Source of the DNA: Chloroflexota bacterium
GTDB taxonomy: Bacteria > Chloroflexota > Limnocylindria > P2-11E
DNA length: 61,448 nt
Direction of reading: 5' to 3'
Assembly (NCBI GenBank): GCA_016194865.1
Contig: JACQAT010000018.1
Coordinates: 1-61,448, forward strand
In this document: one piece after another, positions 16,843 through 24,147 of the stretch
Layout of the letters: the number at the start of each line of letters is the position of its first letter
How positions within the stretch are numbered: the stretch's first letter is position 1
Translations under genes and position numbers: made by a program
The notes under the pieces: model-generated
Told to the model about the DNA's origin: nothing
Databases searched by the model: none
Seen by the model: only the letters and a program-made list of their open reading frames with translations

Positions 16843-16850
16843 CTGCGCCC

Positions 16851-17327
16851 GTGACCGTCGAGCTCGTCAGCCACAGCTCGCTGCACACCCAGCGTCTTGG
16901 GGAGCGGATCGCGCGCGAGGCGCGGCCCGGCGATGTCATCGCGCTCTGGGGCGAGCTCGGCACGGGGAAGACGGTGCTCGCGCGCGGGATCGCGGAGGGC
17001 CTCGGCATCGACGAAGAGGAGGTCACGAGCCCGACGTTCATCATCCTGCACGAGCACAGCACCGGGCGGCTCCCACTGTTCCACCTGGATCTGTATCGCC
17101 TGGCCACGAGCGACCTCGGCTCGACCGGCTGGGAGGAGTGCCTGGACGCGGGCGGCGTCACGGTGATCGAGTGGCCGGAGCGCGCGGGCGACGCCCTGCC
17201 GCCGGATCGTCTCGACGTGCGCCTCGCGCACATCGCCGAATCGAAGCGCGGTGTCGTGCTGGAGCCGACGGGCCCACGCTCGCGCGAGCTCCTCGAAGGG
17301 ATGCGGCTCGATGCTCCTGGCGCTTGA
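16851..17327 (+). CDS. tsaE: tRNA t6A biosynthesis ATPase TsaE
   Basis: A 158-residue P-loop ATPase that supports the TsaB-TsaD complex in making N6-threonylcarbamoyladenosine at tRNA position 37. Walker A GELGTGKT is at 34-41, SPTFI at 60-64 and the conserved HLDLYR at 78-83; VIEWPER is the family C-terminal motif. GTG at 16851 was chosen because the family alignment begins there. The end overlaps tsaB by 17 bases. Confidence 0.94.
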   Translation: MTVELVSHSSLHTQRLGERIAREARPGDVIALWGELGTGKTVLARGIAEGLGIDEEEVTSPTFIILHEHSTGRLPLFHLDLYRLATSDLGSTGWEECLDAGGVTVIEWPERAGDALPPDRLDVRLAHIAESKRGVVLEPTGPRSRELLEGMRLDAPGA

Positions 17328-18045
17328 CACGTCGACGTCCTGGGCATCGGTGGCGCTCTTCGACGGGCGCACCGTGCTGTCGGAGGAGACCTGGCACGCG
17401 CAACGGCGTCACGCCGACGAGCTGTTCCCGACGATCGAGCGGATCCTCGGGCACAGCGGCGTCGCGCTGAGCGGCGTCGACCGGCTCGCCGTCGCGACCG
17501 GCCCCGGATCGTTCACGGGGCTGCGCGTCGCGATCGCGGCCGCGCAGGGGATCGCGCGCGGCACGGGCGCGGCGCTCGCCGGCGTGTCGACGCTCGACGT
17601 CCTCGCGTACCCGCACGCCGCGTCCAAGCAGCGCACCTGCTCGCTCCTCCCCGCGGGGCGTGGCGAGTTCTACGCGGCGTTCTACCAGGACCGCAATCGC
17701 AGCTGGAAGCGGCGCTCACCCTTCATCGTCGCATCGCTCGCGGAGATCTGCGCGCAGATCGGCACGCACACGCTGTTCGTCGGCGAGCTCGACGACGCTG
17801 CCGAGACCACGCTGCGCGATCTTCTCGGGCCGAAGGCGCTGTTCGCCGCGCCGGCGTCCCGCATGCGCCGCGCCGGCTATCTCGCCGAGCTCGGCTGGCT
17901 CGAGCTCGAGGGCCGGAAGCAGACGACGCTCGGCGAGATCGAACCGATCTACGTGCGGCAGCCGGCCGTCGGTGGCACGTTCGCGCAGCCTTTCGCGCCG
18001 CCGCCGCGCGACGACCTGGCACTCGGCCTGCCGAGACGAGACTAG
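17311..18045 (+). CDS. tsaB: tRNA t6A biosynthesis protein TsaB
   Basis: A 244-residue ASKHA-fold scaffold that heterodimerises with TsaD. It starts MLLALDTSTSWASVAL and has the family motif AVATGPGSFTGLRVAIAAAQG near residues 55-75, then a DARRGE-like segment here altered to PAGRGEFYAAF. ATG at 17311 lies inside the end of tsaE. The C-terminal IEPIYVRQP is typical. No TsaC gene is in the window. Confidence 0.93.
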   Translation: MLLALDTSTSWASVALFDGRTVLSEETWHAQRRHADELFPTIERILGHSGVALSGVDRLAVATGPGSFTGLRVAIAAAQGIARGTGAALAGVSTLDVLAYPHAASKQRTCSLLPAGRGEFYAAFYQDRNRSWKRRSPFIVASLAEICAQIGTHTLFVGELDDAAETTLRDLLGPKALFAAPASRMRRAGYLAELGWLELEGRKQTTLGEIEPIYVRQPAVGGTFAQPFAPPPRDDLALGLPRRD

Positions 18046-18049
18046 GAAG

Positions 18050-18568
18050 ATGGTGTCCGTCGCCCCGCTCGTCATCTCCGCGATGACCCTCGACGACATC
18101 GCGGGCGTCCAGGAGGTCGAGCGCGCCTCGTTCCCGATCCCCTGGCCGGCGAACGCCTTCCGGCACGAGCTCACCCAGAACAAGAACGCGCGCTACATCG
18201 TGGCGCGCGACGGCGAGCGCATCGTCGGCTATGGCGGCCTGTGGCTCATGGTGGACGAGGCCCACGTGACGACGTTCGCCGTCCATCCCGGCGCGCGCCG
18301 GCGCAGGGTGGGGGAGCGCCTGCTGCAACGGCTCTTCGAGATCGCGACGGACATCGGCGCCGAGTGGCTGACCCTCGAGGTGCGCGCGTCCAACCTCGCG
18401 GCGCAGAAGCTCTACGAGAAGTACGGCTTCCGCCGCGCGGGCGTGCGGCGCCGCTACTACTCGGACAACAACGAGGACGCGCTCATCATGTGGACCGAGC
18501 GCATCAAGGACCGCACGGTGAAGGATCGCCTGGAGAAGCTGCGCGAGGACCTCGAGGGCCAGCGATGA
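18050..18568 (+). CDS. rimI: Ribosomal protein S18 alanine N-acetyltransferase RimI-like
   Basis: A 172-residue GNAT acetyltransferase. SFPIPWPANAF near residue 25, the HVTTFAVHPGARRRRVGERL acetyl-CoA loop near 75-90 (with the Arg-x-x-Gly-x-Gly-like motif here R-R-R-V-G), and NLAAQKLYEKYGFRRAGVRRRYY near 120-142 are all RimI features. The gene is flanked by tsaB and tsaD as in many bacteria. After the core an extra charged helical tail of about 25 residues is present. Its stop overlaps a short decoy ATG derived from a duplication of the tsaD start. Confidence 0.9.
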   Translation: MVSVAPLVISAMTLDDIAGVQEVERASFPIPWPANAFRHELTQNKNARYIVARDGERIVGYGGLWLMVDEAHVTTFAVHPGARRRRVGERLLQRLFEIATDIGAEWLTLEVRASNLAAQKLYEKYGFRRAGVRRRYYSDNNEDALIMWTERIKDRTVKDRLEKLREDLEGQR

Positions 18569-18615
18569 GGATCCTCTCGATCGAGATTCGGCCGTGAGGA
18601 TCCTGTCGATCGAGA
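18565..18615 (+). repeat. 29-bp-offset tandem duplication of the tsaD start
   Basis: ATGAGGATCCT... at 18565-18586 and GTGAGGATCCT... at 18594-18615 match at 20 of 22 bases. The first copy overlaps the rimI stop (ATGA) and opens a 10-codon frame whose TGA overlaps the real tsaD GTG (GTGA). The offset of 29 is not a multiple of three, so the first copy is a decoy or a coupling mini-cistron. Confidence 0.85.
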
Positions 18616-19646
18616 CCTCGTGTGACGAGACCGGCGTGGCCATCGTCGAGGACGGTCGCCGCATCATCGCGAACGTCGTCGCGTCGCAGACGGCGCATCA
18701 GGTGACGGGCGGCATCGTTCCGGAGGTCGCCGCGCGCGAGCACCTTCGCGCGCTCGACCCGATCGAGCAGCAGGCGCTCCGCGACGCAGGCATGGAGCTG
18801 CGCCAGGTCGACGCGATCGCGGCGACGGTCGGGCCCGGGTTGATCGGCGCGCTGTTGGTCGGCGCGAACTACGGCCGCGGTCTCGCCCTCGCGTCGAGTC
18901 TGCCGTTCGTCGGCGTGAATCATCTCGAAGGGCACGTCTACGCGAATTGGCTGTACGAAGACGGGGCTGTGGGGGGTCCTCGGGGGACGACCACCGGGGG
19001 GCTCGGCCCCCCGAGGACCCCCCAAACGCCGGAACCCGAGCTGCCGGCCGTGGTGCTCGTCGTCAGCGGCGCGCACAGCGACCTCGTTCTGATGGAAGGG
19101 CACCGCCGGTTCCGCCTTCTCGGACGCACGATCGACGACGCCGCGGGCGAGGCGTTCGACAAGGTCGCGCGCCTCCTCGGGCTCGGCTTCCCGGGCGGCC
19201 CCGAGATCGAGAGGGCCGCGCGGGGTGGCGATCCAAAGGCGTATCCGCTGCCGAAGGCATGGCTCGCCGACCGCTACGACTTCTCGTTCTCCGGCCTCAA
19301 GACCGCGGTCCTCCGGCTCGTGCGCACGCTCGAGGCCGCCGGTGACGTCCCGGTCGCGGACGTCGCCGCATCGTTCCAGCGCGCGATCACCGAGGCGCTC
19401 GCGGAGAAGACCGCGCGCGCGGCCGCCGAGCACGGCGTGCGCTCCGTGCTGCTCGGCGGTGGCGTCGCCGCGAACCTTCCGCTGCGCGAGGAGATCCGGC
19501 GGCGGATCGCGGTGCCACTGCACGTGCCTCCGCCGCGGCTCTGCACCGACAACGGCGCGATGATCGGCGCGGCCGCGTTCTTCTCGCTGCGGCACCGCAC
19601 GACCGAGATCCCCTCGCTCGTCCGCTCGAACATGCCGCTCGCGTGA
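18594..19646 (+). CDS. tsaD: tRNA t6A transferase catalytic subunit TsaD
   Basis: A 350-residue metal-dependent threonylcarbamoyltransferase. It starts RILSIETSCDETGVAI; metal ligands His110 and His114 lie in NHLEGH, and the C-terminal Asp in CTDNGAMIG completes the site. The usual SGGHTQL is SGAHSDL here. Residues about 124-148 form a Gly/Pro/Thr-rich insertion absent from the family norm; they are encoded by a G-rich palindrome at 18971-19023. The insertion falls in the loop after the metal motif. GTG at 18594 is preceded by the duplicated start described at 18565-18615. Confidence 0.93.
   Translation: MRILSIETSCDETGVAIVEDGRRIIANVVASQTAHQVTGGIVPEVAAREHLRALDPIEQQALRDAGMELRQVDAIAATVGPGLIGALLVGANYGRGLALASSLPFVGVNHLEGHVYANWLYEDGAVGGPRGTTTGGLGPPRTPQTPEPELPAVVLVVSGAHSDLVLMEGHRRFRLLGRTIDDAAGEAFDKVARLLGLGFPGGPEIERAARGGDPKAYPLPKAWLADRYDFSFSGLKTAVLRLVRTLEAAGDVPVADVAASFQRAITEALAEKTARAAAEHGVRSVLLGGGVAANLPLREEIRRRIAVPLHVPPPRLCTDNGAMIGAAAFFSLRHRTTEIPSLVRSNMPLA
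18971..19023. repeat. G-rich palindrome inserted in frame in tsaD
   Basis: Sixteen-base perfect arms at 18971-18986 and 19008-19023 (GGGGGGTCCTCGGGGG and its complement) with a second nested G6/C6 pairing at 18996-19012. It encodes about 20 Gly/Pro/Thr-rich residues. It resembles the shorter element in meaB at 2107-2134. Confidence 0.8.
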
Positions 19647-20059
19647 CGCTGCGCGGTGTCCTCGACGAGGCGCGCGCGCTGTCGAGCGCGGATGGCGCCG
19701 ATCCCGAGGCGGTCATCGATCTCGTGATGAGGCTCTTGACGGCCGCGAGCGCGACCCCGGCCGTGCTCGACGGCCTGCGCGACGTCCCGGCGGGTCGCGC
19801 GTTGCTGCGCTTCACCGACGGCACACGCGCGATCGAGTTCCACGCGGGCGACGGGATGCTCTCCGCCGAGCTCGCCGACCCGAAGGGGAAGGGACCGAAG
19901 GTCGACGCGACCAGCGCGACCTGGCTCGGGCTCCTCGGGGGCACGCTCAAGCCGTGGCTCGCGTTCACGCGCGGGCTCGTCGTCTGCCGCGCGGGGCTCA
20001 CCGAGCTGCGCTGGCTGCAGCAGGTCGCGGAGCGCTTGCAGCGCGGGTATCAGGGGTAG
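19643..20059 (+). CDS. Unknown protein, weakly SCP2-like
   Basis: A 138-residue soluble protein. The order of features - an acidic helical first third, then DGTRAIEFHAG, ELADPKGKGPKVDATSATW, then GGTLKPWLAFTRG and a final helix - recalls SCP2 sterol-transfer-like domains. I hold this only as a weak fold guess. GTG at 19643 overlaps the tsaD stop (GTGA), so it is co-expressed with the t6A genes. Confidence 0.6.
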   Translation: MTLRGVLDEARALSSADGADPEAVIDLVMRLLTAASATPAVLDGLRDVPAGRALLRFTDGTRAIEFHAGDGMLSAELADPKGKGPKVDATSATWLGLLGGTLKPWLAFTRGLVVCRAGLTELRWLQQVAERLQRGYQG

Positions 20060-20062
20060 AGT
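20057..20062 (+). promoter_or_regulatory. Candidate -10 box for the HD-domain gene (leaderless)
   Basis: TAGAGT ends 7 bases before the ATG at 20070 and includes the stop codon of the previous gene. Confidence 0.35.
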
Positions 20063-20069
20063 CAGAGCG

Positions 20070-20846
20070 ATGACGGAAGCAGCGAGCGCGCCCCGCAAGG
20101 ACGACACCTACACACCCGACGAGCGCAAGAAGGTCCATCGCAGCGAGACCAAGACGAAGACCCCGATCGAGGCCAAGCGTCAGGGCCCGACGCTCGAAGA
20201 CATCAAGAGCGACGACCGGGTGAAGGTGTACATCCGCTCCGCGAATCAGCAGACGGGCGCGATCGGCTACACCGAGCACGGCGAGCGTCACGCGAACACG
20301 AGCGCCGACGGCGCGCGCTTCATCCTCCGCGCGCTCGGCCACGAGCCTCGGCGCTGCGAGGTCGCCGCCATCGCCGCCTACCTGCACGACGTGGGCAACG
20401 CGATCACGCGGGACCGCCACGGTCAGACGGGCGCGCTGCTCGCGCACGACATCCTCGTCGACCTCGGCTTCGCGACCGAGGAGATCGCGACGATCATGGG
20501 CGCGATCGCGAACCATGAGGAGGCCGAGGGCGGCCTTCCGGTGAGCGCGGTCTCCGCGGCCGTGATCATCGCCGACAAGAGCGACGTGCACCGTAGCCGC
20601 GTACGCAATCCGAAGACGACGTCGTTCGACATCCACGACCGCGTCAACTACGCAGCCACCGCGTCCGAGATCAAGGTCAGCCGCAAGGAGAAGCTCATCA
20701 CGCTCGAGCTGACCATCGACGCCGAGGTCGCGCCGCTGATGGAGTATTTCGAGATCTTCCTGAGCCGCATGATCCTCAGCCGCCGCGCGGCCGAATTCCT
20801 CCACTGCCGCTTCGCGCTGGTCATCAACAACACGCGGCTTCTGTAA
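20070..20846 (+). CDS. HD-domain phosphohydrolase
   Basis: A 258-residue protein. After a basic, disordered N-terminus of about 50 residues, the HD core shows GERHANTSADGAR (first His), AAYLHDVGNAI (the HD pair), then DRHGQTGALLAH and IANHEEAEGG with further metal His residues. Proteins of this type hydrolyse phosphomonoesters or nucleotides; substrate unknown. The C-terminal part has KLITLELTIDAEVAPLMEYFE, found in a group of bacterial HD proteins. It has its own leaderless-type promoter. Confidence 0.88.
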   Translation: MTEAASAPRKDDTYTPDERKKVHRSETKTKTPIEAKRQGPTLEDIKSDDRVKVYIRSANQQTGAIGYTEHGERHANTSADGARFILRALGHEPRRCEVAAIAAYLHDVGNAITRDRHGQTGALLAHDILVDLGFATEEIATIMGAIANHEEAEGGLPVSAVSAAVIIADKSDVHRSRVRNPKTTSFDIHDRVNYAATASEIKVSRKEKLITLELTIDAEVAPLMEYFEIFLSRMILSRRAAEFLHCRFALVINNTRLL

Positions 20847-20931
20847 GAAGCCGCTTCCTTCTTATGCGCAGCGTCCCTCTCGCTTCGCATCGAGGGCCGT
20901 GGCGCGGCTCAGGGCTGGTCGTCACTCTCTC

Positions 20932-20961
20932 GGCGGGCTAGGCCCGCCTCGCTCGTACCCT
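20932..20961 (+). promoter_or_regulatory. Hairpin and candidate -10 box upstream of the glycosyltransferase gene
   Basis: GGCGGGC (20932-20938) and GCCCGCC (20942-20948) form a perfect 7-bp stem, possibly a weak terminator of the HD gene as no T tract follows. TACCCT (20956-20961) ends 7 bases before the ATG at 20969 and is a candidate leaderless -10 box. Confidence 0.4.
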
Positions 20962-20968
20962 TGGTTTC

Positions 20969-22084
20969 ATGCACGTCGCGTTCCTCACCGACGTCGCGCT
21001 GCCGTACGTCTCCGGCGTCACCGTCGCGGTCAAGCGGCAGCGCGATGCGCTGCGCGCGAACGGCGACGAGGTCACGGTCGTCGGGCCGCATGGCGATGTC
21101 GACATCGCGCAGCCCGATCTGCATGTCCCGGGAGCGCCCGCCGGGTATCGCATCGCCATGTTCGCGCCCGGGCTCGGCGCGCGCCTCGCGTCGCGCGGCG
21201 TCACGTCGCTGCACGCGCACTCCGTCTTCGGCGCGTCCGGTGCGGCGCTCACGATCGCTCGCGCTCGCGGGCTGCCCTTCCTGCTGACATTGCACACCAG
21301 ACTGGACGAGTACGTACACTACGCCAAGGTCGCCGCGCCGCTCGCCAAGATGCTGCTCGATCCCTACCTCGACGCGGTCCTCGGATCCGCGGATCTCGTC
21401 GTGGCGCCCTGCGCCGAGCTCGCGGACGAGATCCATGACCGGGCGCGGGCGGTGGAGGTCGTCGCGGCGCCCATCGAGCCGCTGCTCGCGGCCGGTGACG
21501 CGCGCCGCGGGCGGGACGCCGCGGGCGTGGCGGACGGCGTGCCGCTGCTCCTGTCCATCTCGCGCCTCGCGCTGGAGAAGCGCGTCGGAGATCTGCTCGA
21601 GCTGCTCGCGTCCCTGCGTCGCCGTGACGCCGTGCTCGCCTACGCGGGCGCCGGCCCGCTCCGTGAGGAGCTGGGCGCGCGCGTGGGCGCGCTCGGCCTG
21701 ACCGACCGCGTGCGCTTCCTCGGGCAGCTCGACTCGGCGGCGCTCGCGGACGCTCTCGCGGCGGCGGACCTCGTGGTCAGCGCGTCGCGAAGCGAGACAC
21801 AGGGTCTCGCGCTCTGTGAGGCCGCGGCGGCCGGGCGCGCCGTCGTCGCGCCGCGGCGCGGCGGCTACAGCGAGATCCTCGACGGCGGCGCCGGCCTGTT
21901 CCCCTCGGCCACGCCGGCGCCGCAGGAGCTGGCGGCGTGCGTCGACGAGCTGCTGGACGACGACGCGCGGCGAACCGCGCTGGCGAAGGAGGCGAGCACA
22001 CGGGCGCTCGCGGCGTGGTCGCCTGACGCCGTGGCCGTTGCGCTGCGCGGCGCGCACGAGCGCGCGCGCCGAATGCGAGAATGA
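20969..22084 (+). CDS. GT4-family glycosyltransferase
   Basis: A 371-residue GT-B glycosyltransferase. The N-domain starts MHVAFLTDVALPYVSGVTV, as in GDP-mannose-dependent phosphatidylinositol mannosyltransferase-like enzymes, with LHAHSVFG in the middle. The C-domain carries LLSISRLALEKRV, FLGQLDSAALADALAAAD and the donor-binding SRSETQGLALCEAAAAGRAVVA (the EX7E motif). It probably adds a sugar to a lipid or polysaccharide at the cytoplasmic face. The gene overlaps an alternative, less likely start of the Nudix gene by 4 bases. Confidence 0.9.
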   Translation: MHVAFLTDVALPYVSGVTVAVKRQRDALRANGDEVTVVGPHGDVDIAQPDLHVPGAPAGYRIAMFAPGLGARLASRGVTSLHAHSVFGASGAALTIARARGLPFLLTLHTRLDEYVHYAKVAAPLAKMLLDPYLDAVLGSADLVVAPCAELADEIHDRARAVEVVAAPIEPLLAAGDARRGRDAAGVADGVPLLLSISRLALEKRVGDLLELLASLRRRDAVLAYAGAGPLREELGARVGALGLTDRVRFLGQLDSAALADALAAADLVVSASRSETQGLALCEAAAAGRAVVAPRRGGYSEILDGGAGLFPSATPAPQELAACVDELLDDDARRTALAKEASTRALAAWSPDAVAVALRGAHERARRMRE

Positions 22085-22113
22085 CCTCCACCAGAACGCC
22101 GCCGGAGGACAAC

Positions 22114-22566
22114 ATGGCCAGCACACGGACCGCGCGGCGTCCGTCGCCTGACGCGCATGACTCCATCGCCGCGGGCGGCGTGGTCTACCGCGATGGACCG
22201 CTCGGCATCGAGGTCGTCGTCGCGGGCCGTGACCGCGATGGGACCTGGGTCTTCCCGAAGGGTCAGCCGGATCCCGGCGAGAGCATCGAGGAGACCGCGC
22301 TCCGTGAGGTGCGCGAGGAGAGCGGCCTCGATGTCCGCGCGCTGAAGCCGCTCGGCGCGGTCGAGTACTGGTTCGCGGCCTCAGGGGAGCGTGTGCACAA
22401 GCTGGTGCACTTCTTCCTGATGGAGCCGACCGGCGGCGACCTCTCGCTCCACGATCACGAGTACGACGAGGTCCGCTGGGTCTCGGTGAGCGAGGCGCGG
22501 CGGATGCTCTCGTTCGACACCTACCGCGAGGTGCTCGACCGCGCGATCGCCGCCATCGCCGCGTGA
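22114..22566 (+). CDS. Nudix hydrolase
   Basis: A 150-residue Nudix protein. The Nudix box GX5EX7REUXEEXGU is complete in GQPDPGESIEETALREVREESG. It hydrolyses a nucleoside diphosphate linked to some other group, such as diadenosine polyphosphate, ADP-ribose or an oxidised nucleotide. An upstream in-frame ATG at 22081 exists, but GGAGG at 22104-22108 sits 5 bases before the ATG at 22114, which decides the start. The stop overlaps the gcvT start (GTGA). Confidence 0.9.
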   Translation: MASTRTARRPSPDAHDSIAAGGVVYRDGPLGIEVVVAGRDRDGTWVFPKGQPDPGESIEETALREVREESGLDVRALKPLGAVEYWFAASGERVHKLVHFFLMEPTGGDLSLHDHEYDEVRWVSVSEARRMLSFDTYREVLDRAIAAIAA

Positions 22567-23669
22567 GCGACCTCCTCCGCACGCCGCTCTACGACGAGCA
22601 TCGCGCGCTCGGCGGCAAGATGGTCCCCTTCGCCGGCTACGAGATGCCCATCCAGTACCCGGCCGGGATCATCGCCGAGCATCGCGCGGTCCGTGGCGCG
22701 GCAGGCCTGTTCGACCTCTCGCACATGGGCGAGTTCTTCTTCCGCGGCCCGCAGGCGGGCTCCGCGCTCGACCAGCTCGTCTCCTCCGACATATCAGGGC
22801 TCTCGGTCGGCCAGGCCCGCTACGGGCTGCTCTGCAACGAGAGGGGCACCATCGTCGACGATGTCATCGTCTATCGGCTCTACCCCGATGAGTACATGGT
22901 CGTGGTCAACGCCTCGAACATCGCCAAGGACCGCTCGCACGTGCAGGAGCGCCTGGCAACGGATGTCGAGTTCGAGGATCGCTCGCTCGAGACGGCGCTC
23001 ATCGCGATCCAGGGGCCGCGCGCGTCGGTGATCCTCTCGAGCGTGACCGACCTCGAGGTCCGTGAAGCGTCGATCGAAGCGCTGCCGACCTTCGGCGTCA
23101 CGAGCGCTCGCGTCGCCGGCACGCGCGCGACCGTCGCGCGCACCGGCTACACGGGAGAGGACGGCTTCGAGGTCTTCGTCGACGCGGAGCGCGCGATCGG
23201 ACCGTGGACACGGCTCTTGGCAGCGGGCGCGAGCCTCGGTCTGTCTCCGATCGGCCTCGGCGCGCGCGACACGCTCCGCCTCGAGGCGCGGCTGTCCCTG
23301 TATGGCAACGAGATCGACGAGACGACGAACCCGATCGAGGCGGGGCTCGGCTGGACCTGCAGGCTGGACAAGGACTTCGTCGGCCGCGACGCGATCCGCG
23401 CGTTCAAGGAGGCGAAGCCCCTGCGAAGGATCGCCGGCCTCGTCGTCGATGGCGGTGTCGCGCGACACGGGCACCAGGTGACCTCGGGGGGCGAGCACGT
23501 CGGCGAGGTGACCAGCGGGACGTTCGGTCCGACGGTGCAGGCGAACATCGCGCTCGCGTACGTGAGTGCTCCGCTCGCTGTGATCGGCACGCAGCTCGGG
23601 GTCCGCATTCGCGACCGCGACGTCCCGGCTAAGGTAGTGCGCACGCCGTTCTACAAACGGAGCACGTAG
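22563..23669 (+). CDS. gcvT: Glycine cleavage system T protein (aminomethyltransferase)
   Basis: A 368-residue tetrahydrofolate-dependent aminomethyltransferase that moves the methylene group from the aminomethyl-lipoyl arm of GcvH to THF, releasing ammonia. It starts RTPLYDEHRALGGKMVPFAGYEMP and has GLFDLSHMGE, with the catalytic Asp in the DDVIVYRL segment. RTGYTGEDGFE and LGARDTLRLEARLSLYGNE are also diagnostic. GTG at 22563 overlaps the Nudix stop. No glycine riboswitch can be present directly upstream because there is no gap. Confidence 0.95.
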   Translation: MSDLLRTPLYDEHRALGGKMVPFAGYEMPIQYPAGIIAEHRAVRGAAGLFDLSHMGEFFFRGPQAGSALDQLVSSDISGLSVGQARYGLLCNERGTIVDDVIVYRLYPDEYMVVVNASNIAKDRSHVQERLATDVEFEDRSLETALIAIQGPRASVILSSVTDLEVREASIEALPTFGVTSARVAGTRATVARTGYTGEDGFEVFVDAERAIGPWTRLLAAGASLGLSPIGLGARDTLRLEARLSLYGNEIDETTNPIEAGLGWTCRLDKDFVGRDAIRAFKEAKPLRRIAGLVVDGGVARHGHQVTSGGEHVGEVTSGTFGPTVQANIALAYVSAPLAVIGTQLGVRIRDRDVPAKVVRTPFYKRST

Positions 23670-23739
23670 TGATCCGTTTGCCAGCCGCGGCGAAGCCGAG
23701 CGGCTGGACACAAGAGGGCTACGTGAGGAAAAGAACGCC

Positions 23740-24147
23740 ATGACTTCGACGATCCCGGATGAGCTGCGCTATTCGAAAGAGCACGAGTGGGTGCGCCTTG
23801 ACGGAGACACGGCGACGATCGGCATCACGCACTTCGCCCAGGAGCAGCTGGGCGACGTGGTGTTCGTCGAGCTTCCGGAGAAGGGCGCGAGCGTGCGGCA
23901 GTTCTCGAGCTTCGGTGTCGTCGAGTCGGTGAAGGCCGCGTCCGACGTGTACGCGCCGCTGTCCGGAGAGGTCGTCGAGCGGAACGTGAAGGTCATCGAG
24001 AGCCCCGAGCTGGTGAACAGCGCGCCGTACGCCGATGGCTGGCTGCTCAAGGTGCGCGTCGCCGACAAGGGTGAGCTCAACACGCTGCTCAGCGCGACCG
24101 ACTACCGCGCCCATATCGGCGAGAGCGGCGGCTCGGGGGGCGATTGA
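23740..24147 (+). CDS. gcvH: Glycine cleavage system H protein
   Basis: A 135-residue lipoyl carrier. RYSKEHEWVRL opens the domain; the lipoyl lysine is Lys65 in VESVKAASD. It shuttles the aminomethyl group from the P protein to the T protein. ATG at 23740 has AGGAAAAG about 8 bases upstream. A 70-base gap separates it from gcvT, and its stop overlaps the gcvPA start (TTGA). Confidence 0.96.
   Translation: MTSTIPDELRYSKEHEWVRLDGDTATIGITHFAQEQLGDVVFVELPEKGASVRQFSSFGVVESVKAASDVYAPLSGEVVERNVKVIESPELVNSAPYADGWLLKVRVADKGELNTLLSATDYRAHIGESGGSGGD

Noticed and set aside
18971-19023. Intrinsic terminator inside tsaD
   Set aside because: The stem is strong, but the reading frame continues through it to conserved TsaD motifs and no T tract follows.
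23670-23739. Possible glycine riboswitch before gcvH
   Set aside because: The 70-base gap lacks the conserved glycine aptamer core, and gcvT has no upstream gap at all.
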